The notes under the pieces were generated by a model. The model searched no databases. It was not told the origin of the DNA and saw only the letters and a program-made list of their open reading frames with translations. Position numbers and translations under genes: made by a program. From the NCBI GenBank assembly GCA_903842065.1, contig CAIMKZ010000048.1, forward strand, positions 62,001 to 126,000: 64,000 nucleotides of DNA. The letters run 5' to 3'. The DNA comes from an uncultured Acidobacteriaceae bacterium. Its GTDB lineage: Bacteria > Acidobacteriota > Terriglobia > Terriglobales > Acidobacteriaceae. Of the stretch, positions 38,791 through 48,867 are shown piece by piece (position 1 is the first letter of the stretch; each line of letters opens with the position of its first letter).

Positions 38791-40260
38791 GTGCCTTCGT
38801 TTAAGAATATTCGCGAACACTGGGTAAGACCGGCGTTGTTCTTCGGTAACAACCCCATCAGCCTAGCCGGCGGCGCCATTACAACGGCCTCCGCTGTCAC
38901 CATGATTGCCTACTGGCTTGTCGAACTGTTCGGTGTCGCCAGTCCGAACCCTTATCTGGGCATTATCTTCCTCTTCCTGCTTCCGGCGGTGTTCATCGCC
39001 GGCTTGCTGCTGATTCCGCTGGGTGTCTACGTGCGCCGCAAGAAGCTGCTTGCGGCTGGCGCCATTCCGTCGGTGTATCCCCGCATCGATCTCAACGATC
39101 CGATCTTCCGCCATGGCATAGACATTGTATTGATCGCGACGGTATTGAACCTGATCGTGGTGGCCTGGGCCAGCTACAGGGGCGCGGCTTATATGGATTC
39201 GCCCGAGTTCTGCGGCCAGTCGTGCCACGTGATGAATCCCGAGTTGGCGGCATACCGCGTCTCGGCGCACTCCCACGTCAACTGTGTTGAGTGCCACATC
39301 GGCTCCGGCGCACAGGCCTACTTCAGCGCCAAGGTCAACGGCACCAAGCAGCTGATCGAGGTTGCCGTTCACCCGATAGCAGGCCTCGCCCCCAAGCTGA
39401 TCCCCAATTACCCCACGCCGATTCCCTCGCCGGTGACCAGTCTGCGCCCGGCGCGCGACACCTGCCAGGCCTGCCACACGCCGACGCGGTTTGACGGCGA
39501 GAAGCTGCTGGTGAAGTCGCGCTTCGCCGACGACGAGCAGAACTCAGAGAGCCAGACGGTGCTGATTCTCCACCTCGGCGGCGTCGACTCGCTATCGCAC
39601 AAGACCGGCATCCACGGCATCCATCTCGGCCACATCGAATACATTTCCACGGACGAGACGCGCACCACGATCCCCTGGATTGAGCGCGACAATCCCGACG
39701 GCACGAAGAGCACGTATGTGGCCTCGGCGCTCAACGGCGCTCAGCCGCAGGGCGAGCGGCGCGTAATGGACTGCATCGACTGCCACAACCGTGCCTCGCA
39801 TACGTTTGTGACCCCCGAGGAGGCCATCAACCGCGCCATGGTCGATGGCGCCATCAGCCCCGAGCTGCCCTTTGTTCACAAGAAGGGCCTGGAATTGCTC
39901 AAGACCGACTACGCCAGCGAAGATCAGGCCCGGACGCAGATATCCCAGAAGCTTCAGGCCTACTACGCAGCCAGCTATCCCGCGATAGCCGGCCCGAAGG
40001 CGCAGCTCATCAAAGCCGCCGGCGACGAGCTGTATGTGCTGTGGAGCCAAAATGTGTTCCCCTACATGAAGATGACCTGGGGAACCCACCCGAACCACAT
40101 CGGCCACCAGGACTACCCGGGGTGCTTCCGCTGCCACGATGGCGACCATGTGACGAAGACGGCTGAGAGCATTACGCAGGACTGCGCGGCCTGCCACAAC
40201 CTGCTGGCGGTCGAAGAGGCCAAGCCGAAGGTGCTGGCCGACCTCGGCATTCAGCAGTAA
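38791..40260 (+). CDS. NapC/NirT-like multihaem inner-membrane cytochrome c
   Basis: N-terminal TM segments, then CGQSCH (CX3CH), CVECH, CQACH, CIDCH, CFRCH, CAACH. Confidence 0.85.
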   Translation: MPSFKNIREHWVRPALFFGNNPISLAGGAITTASAVTMIAYWLVELFGVASPNPYLGIIFLFLLPAVFIAGLLLIPLGVYVRRKKLLAAGAIPSVYPRIDLNDPIFRHGIDIVLIATVLNLIVVAWASYRGAAYMDSPEFCGQSCHVMNPELAAYRVSAHSHVNCVECHIGSGAQAYFSAKVNGTKQLIEVAVHPIAGLAPKLIPNYPTPIPSPVTSLRPARDTCQACHTPTRFDGEKLLVKSRFADDEQNSESQTVLILHLGGVDSLSHKTGIHGIHLGHIEYISTDETRTTIPWIERDNPDGTKSTYVASALNGAQPQGERRVMDCIDCHNRASHTFVTPEEAINRAMVDGAISPELPFVHKKGLELLKTDYASEDQARTQISQKLQAYYAASYPAIAGPKAQLIKAAGDELYVLWSQNVFPYMKMTWGTHPNHIGHQDYPGCFRCHDGDHVTKTAESITQDCAACHNLLAVEEAKPKVLADLGIQQ

Positions 40261-40278
40261 CGCAGTTTGAACCAATCC

Positions 40279-40318
40279 TCTCCCTGGAGCCGCTCTGGCC
40301 TCCGGGGAGAGTCTGTTT
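40279..40318 (+). terminator. Probable terminator of the cytochrome cluster
   Basis: TCTCCCTGGAG...CTCCGGGGAGA followed by GTCTGTTTT. Confidence 0.6.
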
Positions 40319-40549
40319 TCAGGCCTGATATGCACACATAACAGGCTCACTTACGGCCTGCGCGCAAGAAATCCGTATCTCCTTTGCCCTTCTCGTTCTA
40401 CAATCAGGTCGAAGCACGCGTATGGGTGAATGCACCGCCCCAAAAGGGGTAGGGGCAAGGCGTTGTCTCTAGGCGCAAGATGGTTAGAGCCCATTTTGGC
40501 TCTGAGGAACGCAAACGCATGCGCCAGCACTGTAGCGCAGCTGAGGACT

Positions 40550-43500
40550 ATGAAAAACATTCCTAGCCTGAGACGGATCGCGATGCTTCTACTGGCCAGC
40601 CTGGCTCCGGCCATGGCTCAGGCCCAGTTCTCTGCAAATCTCAGCTCCCGGCTGGCCGGCGACTGGCGCACCAGCGCACCGATCCGTATCGGCAGCGCGG
40701 CGCCGCTCAGCCTGCTGGGCAGCGATCAAGGCCCCGCGGCCGGCAGCCAGTCACTGGGTAGAATGCTTCTGCTTCTTCAGGCTTCGCCAGTGCAGCAGGC
40801 GGCGCTTGATGAGAGGCTTGCGGCTGTCACGAACCCCGCATCGCCCGAGTATCATCGCTGGCTTACTCGGCAGCAGTTCGCCGCGGCTTATTCAAACTCC
40901 GCCGCCGACGTGGCTGCGGTCGCAGTCTGGCTTGAGAGCCAGGGTTTTGTGGTTGCGCCGACGCCCGCGGGCCGCGGATGGATAGAGTTTTCGGGAACCG
41001 TCTCCCAGGTCGAGCAGGCCTTTGGCGCTTCTGTCCATACCATTGCGGCAGCCGGGGCAGCGCCGCGTCCGGTTCTGATGGGCGAAATTTCGATTCCGGC
41101 CGCGCTTCGGCCTGTGATTGCAGGTCTGGTATCGCTTGACGGCGTTCTCTCCACAGCCGCTCTGACTACGCCGGAGAGTCTCTCGGCAGCCGCGGCTTCA
41201 CAGCCGTTTACTCCCGCGCAATTGTCAAAGCAGCTTAACCTGCAGCCGCTGGCCGCAGCGGGAATCAGCGGAGCAGGCCAGTCGATCGCCATCGCCTCGC
41301 GCAGCAATCTGAATGCAGCCGATATCTCCGCCTTCAGCGCCGCCTACGGACTGCAGGCTCCATCGCTTGAGGTGATTCCCGACGGCGACGACCCGGGGCT
41401 GGCCGCTGACCGGCCGCTGGCCACATTGGCCGCATCGTGGGCCGGAGCAGCCGCGCCGGGCGCGAAGATCGTCCTCGTCCCTACAGCTACAACTCCGGCG
41501 ACCGACGGCCTCGACCTCTCGCTTGCGGCTATCGTCGATGGCAAACTTGCCACGACCGTGGCCGTTGCCTACTCTGCCTGCGAGGCCGGCATGAGCGCGG
41601 CGCATCAGGCCTTCTACTCCGCCGTTTACCGGCAGGCCGCGGCGGAAGGCATCTCGATCGTAGCGGCCTCTGGAGACAGCGGGCCTTCGGCCTGCGCTCG
41701 GCCCGCTCCGGGACCTGTCACGACCGGCTTCGGCGTCAATGCTCTGGCCTCTACGCCGTGGAACACCGTCGCCGGAGTGGCCTCATCCGACGCGGGCGCT
41801 CCCGCGGCCTACCGCGCCTGGTCGCAGCACAGTGCTTCCGATGCGGCTTATGCGGGTGGCGGCGGCCTCAGCACACTTTACAGCCAGCCGAACTGGCAGC
41901 CGGCACCGCAGAACGTAGCGGACGCAGTTCGCGGCACAACGACGCGCATGATGCCCGACGTGAGCCTGCCCACGGCATTCGATGCGACATCGCCCGGCCT
42001 GGTGTTTTGCCTGAGCGCGAGCGCGGAGCAGACCTCTGGCTGCAACTTCATGCGCAGCGGAGGCAGCGGCGTCGCGGCCAGTGTCTTTGCGGGAATCGCG
42101 GCTCTCAGGGCGCAGAACTTTGGCGCGCAGGGCAACCTTGCACCTACTCTTTACCAGCTCGGCGGCTCGGGCATCTTTCACGATGTGCAACTGGGCAGCG
42201 CGGAGCTGATTTGCACTCCAGGCAGCGACGGATGCGGCAGCGACGGGCAGATCGGCTTTGCGGCGTCGGCAGGTTATGACCTGGCCACCGGCCTCGGCGT
42301 ACCCGATGCGGCGGCGCTGGTACTGGCCCAGCCCATGGTTGGTTCGACGCCGGCTTCGATCAGCAACCTGATCACCGCGGGCCAGACCATCAACCCGTCA
42401 GGCTCGGTCGTGTTATCCGCTTCGGTTGGCGGGAGCGGTGGACTTGCGCCCACCGGCACCATCACTTTCTACGACGCATCGACCAGCAGCAATATCATCA
42501 CCATTGCGCTTACGCCCGGCGGCGGCGCGACCTCCAGCGCCTCGCAGACCGTTACCGGCGCTCTGGCGCAGGGGTCGCACAGCATCGTTGCCCAGTACAG
42601 CGGCGACACTACCTACGCGACCGGCAACTCGACCGCGGTCATCGTCATTGCGACGCCCAGCAATACCACCACGACAGTCACCCCAGCCAGCAACACACCC
42701 ACGGCGGGCAGCTCGCTTATCGTCAGCGCGGTCGTCTCCTCGGCTGCCGCGGGAACAGGCGCACTTGCCCCCTCAGGAACCGTGACCTTCAGTGTCGATG
42801 GCGTGAATCAGGGCTCGTCGCACCTCGTTGCCGGGCTTGCCTCTGGCGCGCAGACGAACTCCTCCACCAGCTACACCCTCACCGTTCCTTACGGCACCGG
42901 GGCGCACAACATCGTGGGCGTCTACAGCGGCGATATCAACTACAACAACTCCACATCCACGGCCGCCGCCATCAACGTTACCGCAGGCACTCCCGCGGTA
43001 ACGCTCACGCCCTCATCCTCGTCGCCTTCGACGGGCAGCAGCCTCACGCTTTCGGCCTCCATCGCGCCCCCCGGCGGGGGATCGGGGGCTACCGCGCCCA
43101 CCGGCACCGTGACCTTCACACTGAGCGGAGTCTCCTACGGGACGGTGGCGGTTGTGCCTGGCTCGGGATCATCGACCGCCAGCGTCACGTTCAACGCGCC
43201 GGCCATCGGAACCTATTCGGCGGTAGCCACCTATAGCGGCGACGTCAACTACACCAGCGCCGCATCGAGCGCCGTGACCATCAACGTGGGCAAGACAGCG
43301 ACCGCACTGGTGGTAACGCCCGCGACAACGACTCCAACGGCAGGCAGCTCCTTGCTGGTAACGGCGTCGCTCACGCCGGCAGCAGCCACGTCGAACACGC
43401 CCTCCGGAACGGTCACCTTTACGCTCGACGGCGTAACCGTGGGCACCGCGTCGCTGGTTGGCGGCAATACCGCCACAACGCATATCAGTGTTCCGCTGAC

Positions 43501-46500
43501 GGGCTCGCATATTCTGGCGGCCAGCTACGGCGGCGACGGCAACTTCTCGTCTTCGACGGCCAACTCCGTCACGATAACCGTTGCCAAGACCACTACGATC
43601 TCCACGGCCACACCCTCGACGCTTACCCCGGCGCTGGGCAGTACGCTCACGGTCGACTCGACGATTACGCCAGCGTCGTATGTGGCCACGAATCCCACCG
43701 GCACCATGACCTATACGCTCGACGGCTCGATGCTGCCCGTTCAGGTTGTGGTTCCCGGCACGCCCTCTATTGCCACTATCAGCTTCAACGTCTCCTCGGC
43801 GGGCACACATGCGATTGCGGCATCGTATAGCGGCGACACCTATTACGGTGCCTCGGCTTCGTCAACCGCCACCATTACGGTAGCCAAGCCGACTACGACG
43901 CTCACCATCTCACCGGCAACCACTACTCCATCCGATGCCTCGCTGCTGGGCGTTACAGCCACGGTTACAGCGGCCGGAGGCGGCTCGGTTTCCATGTCCG
44001 GCGTCGTAACGCTTACTTACGACGGCGCAACCATCGGCACCGCCAATATCAGCGGGGTCTCGCCCTCCGCCAATGTGGTTTCCTTTGTGGTTCCCACGGC
44101 AGGCACGCATGCGCTCGCCGCCGTGTACTCGGGCGACCTGAACTACGCTAACTCCACGGCAACACCGGTAACGCTCAACGTCAGCAAGAGCACGCCCGCG
44201 GTTGCGGTGGTTCCCGCCAGCTCGACGCCTGCCGCAGGCAGCAGTTTGCAGCTAACGGCGCAGATCACCCCGGGAGCGGTTGGCGCCACGCCGCCCACGG
44301 GCACGGCGGCATTCTTCATTGACGGCAACTCGGTTGGTACCGGCTCGGTCATCGCCAGCTCGCCGTCCACGGCTACGCTTTCGATCCCCGCGCCCAGCGT
44401 CGGCATTCACCTTGTAACAGTGACCTACGGCGGAGACCCGAACTACAACTCGGCCAGTTCGACTGCCGTTTCGATCAACGTAGTCAAGGCCACCACCACG
44501 GTTGCTGTAACACCTGCCAGCCCCACGCCCGCGCCGAATACCTCCATGCAGGTGACGGCTACGATCTCGGCCACCACCAGCGGCTCTACCGTTCCCACCG
44601 GCACCGTCAGCTTCACCATGGACGGCACTTCTGTGGGCTCTGCTACGGTCAGCGGCGGAACCACGGCCATCATTACCGTGTCGGTTCCGGCAACGGGAAT
44701 CCACTCGCTACAAGCCAACTATAGCGGCGATGCGAACTTCAACGGTTCTACCTCGGCCATCGCCACCTACACGGTCGCCAAGACGGCCTCGACCACGGTT
44801 GTTATACCCGCCACAACTTCTCCGGCCCTCGGAGCAACGCTCCAGGTAACGGCAAACGTCTCGGCAGCAACAGGCGGTTCCACGCAGCCCACCGGCAGCA
44901 TCACCTTTACGGTGGATGGAGTGAGCGCGGCCGTTCAGCCGCTCATCGCCGGAGTTCCCTCGACGGCGACGGTGACCCTGCCGGCGATGACACCGGGCGC
45001 ACACGCCATTGCGGCGGCCTACTCGGGCGACACGTACTACTCGGCCTCGACAGCCACTGCCGTTACGGTGACCGTTCCCAAGGCCGGCACCAACATGTCC
45101 GTTACTCCGGCCACCACGACACCGCCCGGAGGCAGCACGCTGGCGGTCTCGGCCAGCATCGTTCCGGCCACTCTGGTCAGCAGCCTGCCCAGCGGCACGG
45201 TCAGCTTCACGATCGATGGAACGGCGGCAGCGACCTCGGCTGTGGTATCCGGCAATCCGGCTTTGGCCACCGCCAACATCAACCAGATCACGCCCGGAAC
45301 GCACCTGCTGGCGGCCACCTATAGCGGCGACACGTACTATGCTGCCGCAACGGCGCAGGCCGTGACGCTCACTGTAGCCCGGAGCCCGAGCACCACTTCG
45401 ATTACGCCAGCCTCCACTACGCCATCCGGCGGAGCATCGCTGGCGGTTACGGTTGACGTCACATCGATCAGTCCCTCGACAGCGCTGCCCAGTGGCACCG
45501 TTACCGTGGCCATGGACGGAGTGGCGCAGGCCACCGGAACGCTGCTGGCCGGCTCGCCCTCGACGGTCCTCGTGACCATTCCCATGGTCTCGGCCGGTAC
45601 GCACCTGCTGACCGCCACCTACACGGGCGACACGTACTACACGGGATCGAATTCGACGACGGTCGCGGTAATCGCCTCCAAGGGCGTTACAACCACCGGA
45701 GTGACCGCAACACCCTCCACGCTCACCGCCGGAACCACCGAGACGTTGAGCGCCACCATCGCTCCGGCAAACCTGATCACAGGCGTCACGTACACCCTCA
45801 CCGGCACGGTGAGCTTCTACGACGGCACTAAACTGCTTGGCGTGGCCTCAGTGGTCAAGAACACGGCCACTCTCAGTGGCCTGGCGATGGCCATCAACGT
45901 GAACCACAACATCACGGCCGTCTACGGCGGAGACGCCAACTGGAACGGCAGCACGTCTGTGATTCTGGCGTTGGCCGCCGCCACTGCTCCGGACTTTATA
46001 ACGCTGACAGCGAACTATTCCGTCGCGCCTCCCGGAGCGGCGGTGATCCTTACCGCCAAGGTGACGCCCGCCACGTCCTCGCCGACGATTTCGACCGCCT
46101 ATCCCTCCGGCACCGTCGCCTTCTACACGGGAACCACTCTGGTGGGCACGGCGACCCTGGTGGCGCAGAAGGACTCGCTCGACTACTCTTCGGTCGCGTC
46201 GCTTTCGGTGACCAATCTGCCTGGCGGAGTCAACACGCTCTCGTCTATCTACCAGGGCGATCTGAACTATACCGTCGCCACCTCGAACCAGCTCACCATT
46301 ACGGTTCAGAACTTCGCAATCGGGGCTTCGGCTACCAACCCCTCGGCGAATATCAGCATCGTGCGCGGCAGTTCGGGAGCGATCTCGTTCGACATCACCG
46401 GCTACGGCGGCTACAACAAGCAGATCCAGGTTGTCTGCCAGGTGCCCACGCAGGACAACATGACCTGCACGCCCAGCCCGCAGCTGGTAACGGCTCCAGA

Positions 46501-46870
46501 TACTGTCACATTTGTCGTGCAGACCTTCACCTCGGGCGCTGCTCAGTTGAACACGCTGCCGACGCCGATGTGGCCTCGCGCAGCGGGTGGAGCGGCTCTT
46601 GCGGGGTTGTTCTTCTTCCTGCTGCCCTTCGGCCGCAGGGCAAGAACCATGCTGCGCCTGAGCGCGCGCCGCACCCTGGTGCTGGGGTTGATGCTTGTGG
46701 GACTTGCGGGAGTGGGAATTGGCTGCACCAGCACGACGCCGCTCACCGCGAACTCCACGGGAGCAACGCCGCTTGGTGTCGCAACTCTCAAGGTGATCGC
46801 GCAGGCCAACGTGGATGCGACCACGGTAAGCCAGAGCGCTTACTTCACGGTCAACGTCGTTACGAAGTAG
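40550..46870 (+). CDS. S53 (sedolisin/kumamolisin)-like protein with pro-domain and 13 Ig-like (Big_3-type) repeats; probably catalytically inactive
   Basis: Pro-kumamolisin-like region (LTRQQFAAAYSNSAADVAAVAVWLESQGFVV), S53-like core (AAASGDSG-like IVAASGDSG, GGSGVAASVFAGIAAL), 13 Y(S/G/T/Q)GD repeat motifs. Confidence 0.88.
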   Translation: MKNIPSLRRIAMLLLASLAPAMAQAQFSANLSSRLAGDWRTSAPIRIGSAAPLSLLGSDQGPAAGSQSLGRMLLLLQASPVQQAALDERLAAVTNPASPEYHRWLTRQQFAAAYSNSAADVAAVAVWLESQGFVVAPTPAGRGWIEFSGTVSQVEQAFGASVHTIAAAGAAPRPVLMGEISIPAALRPVIAGLVSLDGVLSTAALTTPESLSAAAASQPFTPAQLSKQLNLQPLAAAGISGAGQSIAIASRSNLNAADISAFSAAYGLQAPSLEVIPDGDDPGLAADRPLATLAASWAGAAAPGAKIVLVPTATTPATDGLDLSLAAIVDGKLATTVAVAYSACEAGMSAAHQAFYSAVYRQAAAEGISIVAASGDSGPSACARPAPGPVTTGFGVNALASTPWNTVAGVASSDAGAPAAYRAWSQHSASDAAYAGGGGLSTLYSQPNWQPAPQNVADAVRGTTTRMMPDVSLPTAFDATSPGLVFCLSASAEQTSGCNFMRSGGSGVAASVFAGIAALRAQNFGAQGNLAPTLYQLGGSGIFHDVQLGSAELICTPGSDGCGSDGQIGFAASAGYDLATGLGVPDAAALVLAQPMVGSTPASISNLITAGQTINPSGSVVLSASVGGSGGLAPTGTITFYDASTSSNIITIALTPGGGATSSASQTVTGALAQGSHSIVAQYSGDTTYATGNSTAVIVIATPSNTTTTVTPASNTPTAGSSLIVSAVVSSAAAGTGALAPSGTVTFSVDGVNQGSSHLVAGLASGAQTNSSTSYTLTVPYGTGAHNIVGVYSGDINYNNSTSTAAAINVTAGTPAVTLTPSSSSPSTGSSLTLSASIAPPGGGSGATAPTGTVTFTLSGVSYGTVAVVPGSGSSTASVTFNAPAIGTYSAVATYSGDVNYTSAASSAVTINVGKTATALVVTPATTTPTAGSSLLVTASLTPAAATSNTPSGTVTFTLDGVTVGTASLVGGNTATTHISVPLTGSHILAASYGGDGNFSSSTANSVTITVAKTTTISTATPSTLTPALGSTLTVDSTITPASYVATNPTGTMTYTLDGSMLPVQVVVPGTPSIATISFNVSSAGTHAIAASYSGDTYYGASASSTATITVAKPTTTLTISPATTTPSDASLLGVTATVTAAGGGSVSMSGVVTLTYDGATIGTANISGVSPSANVVSFVVPTAGTHALAAVYSGDLNYANSTATPVTLNVSKSTPAVAVVPASSTPAAGSSLQLTAQITPGAVGATPPTGTAAFFIDGNSVGTGSVIASSPSTATLSIPAPSVGIHLVTVTYGGDPNYNSASSTAVSINVVKATTTVAVTPASPTPAPNTSMQVTATISATTSGSTVPTGTVSFTMDGTSVGSATVSGGTTAIITVSVPATGIHSLQANYSGDANFNGSTSAIATYTVAKTASTTVVIPATTSPALGATLQVTANVSAATGGSTQPTGSITFTVDGVSAAVQPLIAGVPSTATVTLPAMTPGAHAIAAAYSGDTYYSASTATAVTVTVPKAGTNMSVTPATTTPPGGSTLAVSASIVPATLVSSLPSGTVSFTIDGTAAATSAVVSGNPALATANINQITPGTHLLAATYSGDTYYAAATAQAVTLTVARSPSTTSITPASTTPSGGASLAVTVDVTSISPSTALPSGTVTVAMDGVAQATGTLLAGSPSTVLVTIPMVSAGTHLLTATYTGDTYYTGSNSTTVAVIASKGVTTTGVTATPSTLTAGTTETLSATIAPANLITGVTYTLTGTVSFYDGTKLLGVASVVKNTATLSGLAMAINVNHNITAVYGGDANWNGSTSVILALAAATAPDFITLTANYSVAPPGAAVILTAKVTPATSSPTISTAYPSGTVAFYTGTTLVGTATLVAQKDSLDYSSVASLSVTNLPGGVNTLSSIYQGDLNYTVATSNQLTITVQNFAIGASATNPSANISIVRGSSGAISFDITGYGGYNKQIQVVCQVPTQDNMTCTPSPQLVTAPDTVTFVVQTFTSGAAQLNTLPTPMWPRAAGGAALAGLFFFLLPFGRRARTMLRLSARRTLVLGLMLVGLAGVGIGCTSTTPLTANSTGATPLGVATLKVIAQANVDATTVSQSAYFTVNVVTK
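42340..46320 (+). repeat. Tandem Ig-like domain repeats
   Basis: 13 occurrences of the YSGD/YGGD/YTGD/YQGD motif at regular spacing of about 95-105 residues. Confidence 0.85.
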
Positions 46871-46892
46871 AGAAATTAGGAGTTTGCAACAG

Positions 46893-46930
46893 AAACGCGC
46901 TAAGAGCTGGAACCGGCTCTTAGCGCGTTT
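46893..46930. terminator. Bidirectional terminator between convergent genes
   Basis: AAACGCGCTAAGAGC / GCTCTTAGCGCGTTT, 15-bp arms. Confidence 0.8.
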
Positions 46931-48317
46931 CGCTTTCTTCGGCCTCGGCGGCTATCGCCAGCGTCTGCTCGCTGGCGTCGGCCATCTCGAGCAGCTTCCC
47001 GGGCAGCGCCTTGCTGGTCTTTACGCCCAGCTCGCGGAGCATCTCCACCTGACGCACCAGATTGCCGCGGCCCTCGCTCAGCTTCTTCATCGCCTGCACG
47101 TAGCTCAGGTCGGCGGCGCGCAGGTTCTTTCCTACGGATTCCAGATCGGCGACAAAGTTCACGAACTTGTCGTAGAGCTCTGAGCCGCGATCCATCACTT
47201 CCTTCACGTTACGGGCCTGCGACTCCTGCTGCCAGAGCACGTTCACGATGCGAATGATGTAGAGCAGAGTGGTCGGCCCGACCAGCAGAATCCCGCGCTC
47301 GTAGGCGTCGGACCAGAGCGCCGCGTCGTTTTGCAGGGCGAGTAGAAATGCCGGTTCGATGGGCACAAACAGCACAACGAAATCCGGCGACTCCACCCCC
47401 GGGAGCTTGTCGTAGCCGGCCTTGCTCAGATTCGTAACATGGCCGCGCACGCTGGCCAGATGCTGCTTGAGCGTGGCAGCGCGGGCGTCGTCCGTGGTAG
47501 CGCCAACGTAATCGGTATAGGCGGTGAGAGATACCTTGGAGTCGATTACGAGGCTGCGTCCGCCGGGCAGAGAGACGATTACGTCGGTCCGGGCTGTCCG
47601 CGTCCGTTCGCCGTCCTCGATGCCGGTGAAACTCTGCTGGAAGGTGTACTGCTCGCCCTCGCGCAGGCCGGACTTCTCCAGCAGGTCGCGCAGGATGAAC
47701 TCGCCCCAGTCGCCCTGGGTCTTGGAGGAGCCCTTCAGCGCCAGTGTCAGGTTCTCGGCCTTCTCGCTCATCTGCCGGCTCTGCTCGGCCAGCGCGCCGA
47801 TGAGCGTTTCGAGCTTTGTAACGCCCGTCTTGGAATCTCCCTGCGCCTGCTCTACTTTCTCGCGGAACTCTTTGATCTGCGTCTTGAGCGGATCGAGCAG
47901 CGTACCTAGTTCTTTTTTGCTGCCTTCGGCGAACATCTGCGAGTTCTTGGCCAGAATCTCCGCGCCGACGGACTGGAACTGAACTGCCAGCGTCTTCTTA
48001 GCCTCGTCGAGCAGCGTCAGCTTTTCCTGGTCGGCTCGCAGGGCGGCTTCGAGTTCTCCAATGCGAGCAGCGGACTTTCGCTCGGCCTCGATCCGGCCCT
48101 GCATCTCGGCGCGAAGGCTCTCCACGTCTGCGGTCATCCGCGAGATGGCCGAGGACCGCTCGGCGGCCAGCGCTTCGTATCCGGCTCGCGCCCCCGACTC
48201 CTGCCGCAACCGTTCGATCTCGGCTCTAGCTGCGCCCAACTCCCGGCCGCGCATCCAAAAGCCCACAACCGCACCAAGCACCAGCCCCAGAACAGCGCCA
48301 ATCACAGTCTCCAGCAT
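46920..48317 (-). CDS. rmuC: DNA recombination protein RmuC
   Basis: N-terminal TM, coiled coil, GDWGEFILRDLLEKSGLREGEQY, VIDSKVSLTAYTDYV, VLFVPIEPAFLLAL. Confidence 0.94.
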   Translation of the reverse strand: MLETVIGAVLGLVLGAVVGFWMRGRELGAARAEIERLRQESGARAGYEALAAERSSAISRMTADVESLRAEMQGRIEAERKSAARIGELEAALRADQEKLTLLDEAKKTLAVQFQSVGAEILAKNSQMFAEGSKKELGTLLDPLKTQIKEFREKVEQAQGDSKTGVTKLETLIGALAEQSRQMSEKAENLTLALKGSSKTQGDWGEFILRDLLEKSGLREGEQYTFQQSFTGIEDGERTRTARTDVIVSLPGGRSLVIDSKVSLTAYTDYVGATTDDARAATLKQHLASVRGHVTNLSKAGYDKLPGVESPDFVVLFVPIEPAFLLALQNDAALWSDAYERGILLVGPTTLLYIIRIVNVLWQQESQARNVKEVMDRGSELYDKFVNFVADLESVGKNLRAADLSYVQAMKKLSEGRGNLVRQVEMLRELGVKTSKALPGKLLEMADASEQTLAIAAEAEESETR

Positions 48318-48621
48318 CGGAAATCCTCTTCGCCGAATATACGCCTGACAGGTGTGGAATTCTGATGAAAATCGAGGTTTGGAATCTTGCGGCCCACTCC
48401 GGCCACAAATTCCTGTAGCGTCAAGCGTTTCCCGGCATCTGGGAGGCTTTACACACCCCCCCCGGGCCATTAGACTTAAAGTTCGGGACCGCGCGCGATT
48501 TTTTGCTCACGCGCAGGTTGTCCTTGCCCCCCCCGAACCGGTATCGTTAGGTTCGCGGGCAGGATAGGATTTGATCTCCCGAAGAATCGCTGGTTCGCAT
48601 ACCCCAATAGGAGAAGCACGC

Positions 48622-48864
48622 ATGGCCGTTGAAGAAAAGGTGAAACAGATTATCGTCGAGCAGCTTCAGGTGGACGAAGCCGAAGTTACTCCAGGCGCCA
48701 GCTTCCAGGAAGATCTGGGCGCCGATTCGCTCGACGTGGTCGAGCTCGTGATGCAGTTCGAAGAGGCCTTTGACATCGAGATTCCCGACGAAGACGCCGA
48801 GAAGATCAAGACCGTCAAGGACGCCGTCGAATACATTGAGAAGCATGCGAAAGGCGGCAAGTAA
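48622..48864 (+). CDS. acpP: Acyl carrier protein
   Basis: [38 protein letters not shown]. Confidence 0.96.
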   Translation: MAVEEKVKQIIVEQLQVDEAEVTPGASFQEDLGADSLDVVELVMQFEEAFDIEIPDEDAEKIKTVKDAVEYIEKHAKGGK

Positions 48865-48867
48865 GGC

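Noticed and set aside
38791-40260. Considered a nitrite reductase (NrfH/NrfA) or nitrate reductase partner
   Set aside because: No NrfA, NapA or other terminal reductase gene adjacent; the neighbouring MtrAB-like genes fit an electron-conduit role better.
41437-42279. 280-aa plus-strand ORF
   Set aside because: Alternative frame inside the S53-like gene; Arg-rich, no domain.
42340-46320. Considered as CRISPR-like or satellite repeat array
   Set aside because: Repeat unit is about 300 bp, diverged, and translated as Ig-like domains; not short direct repeats with spacers.
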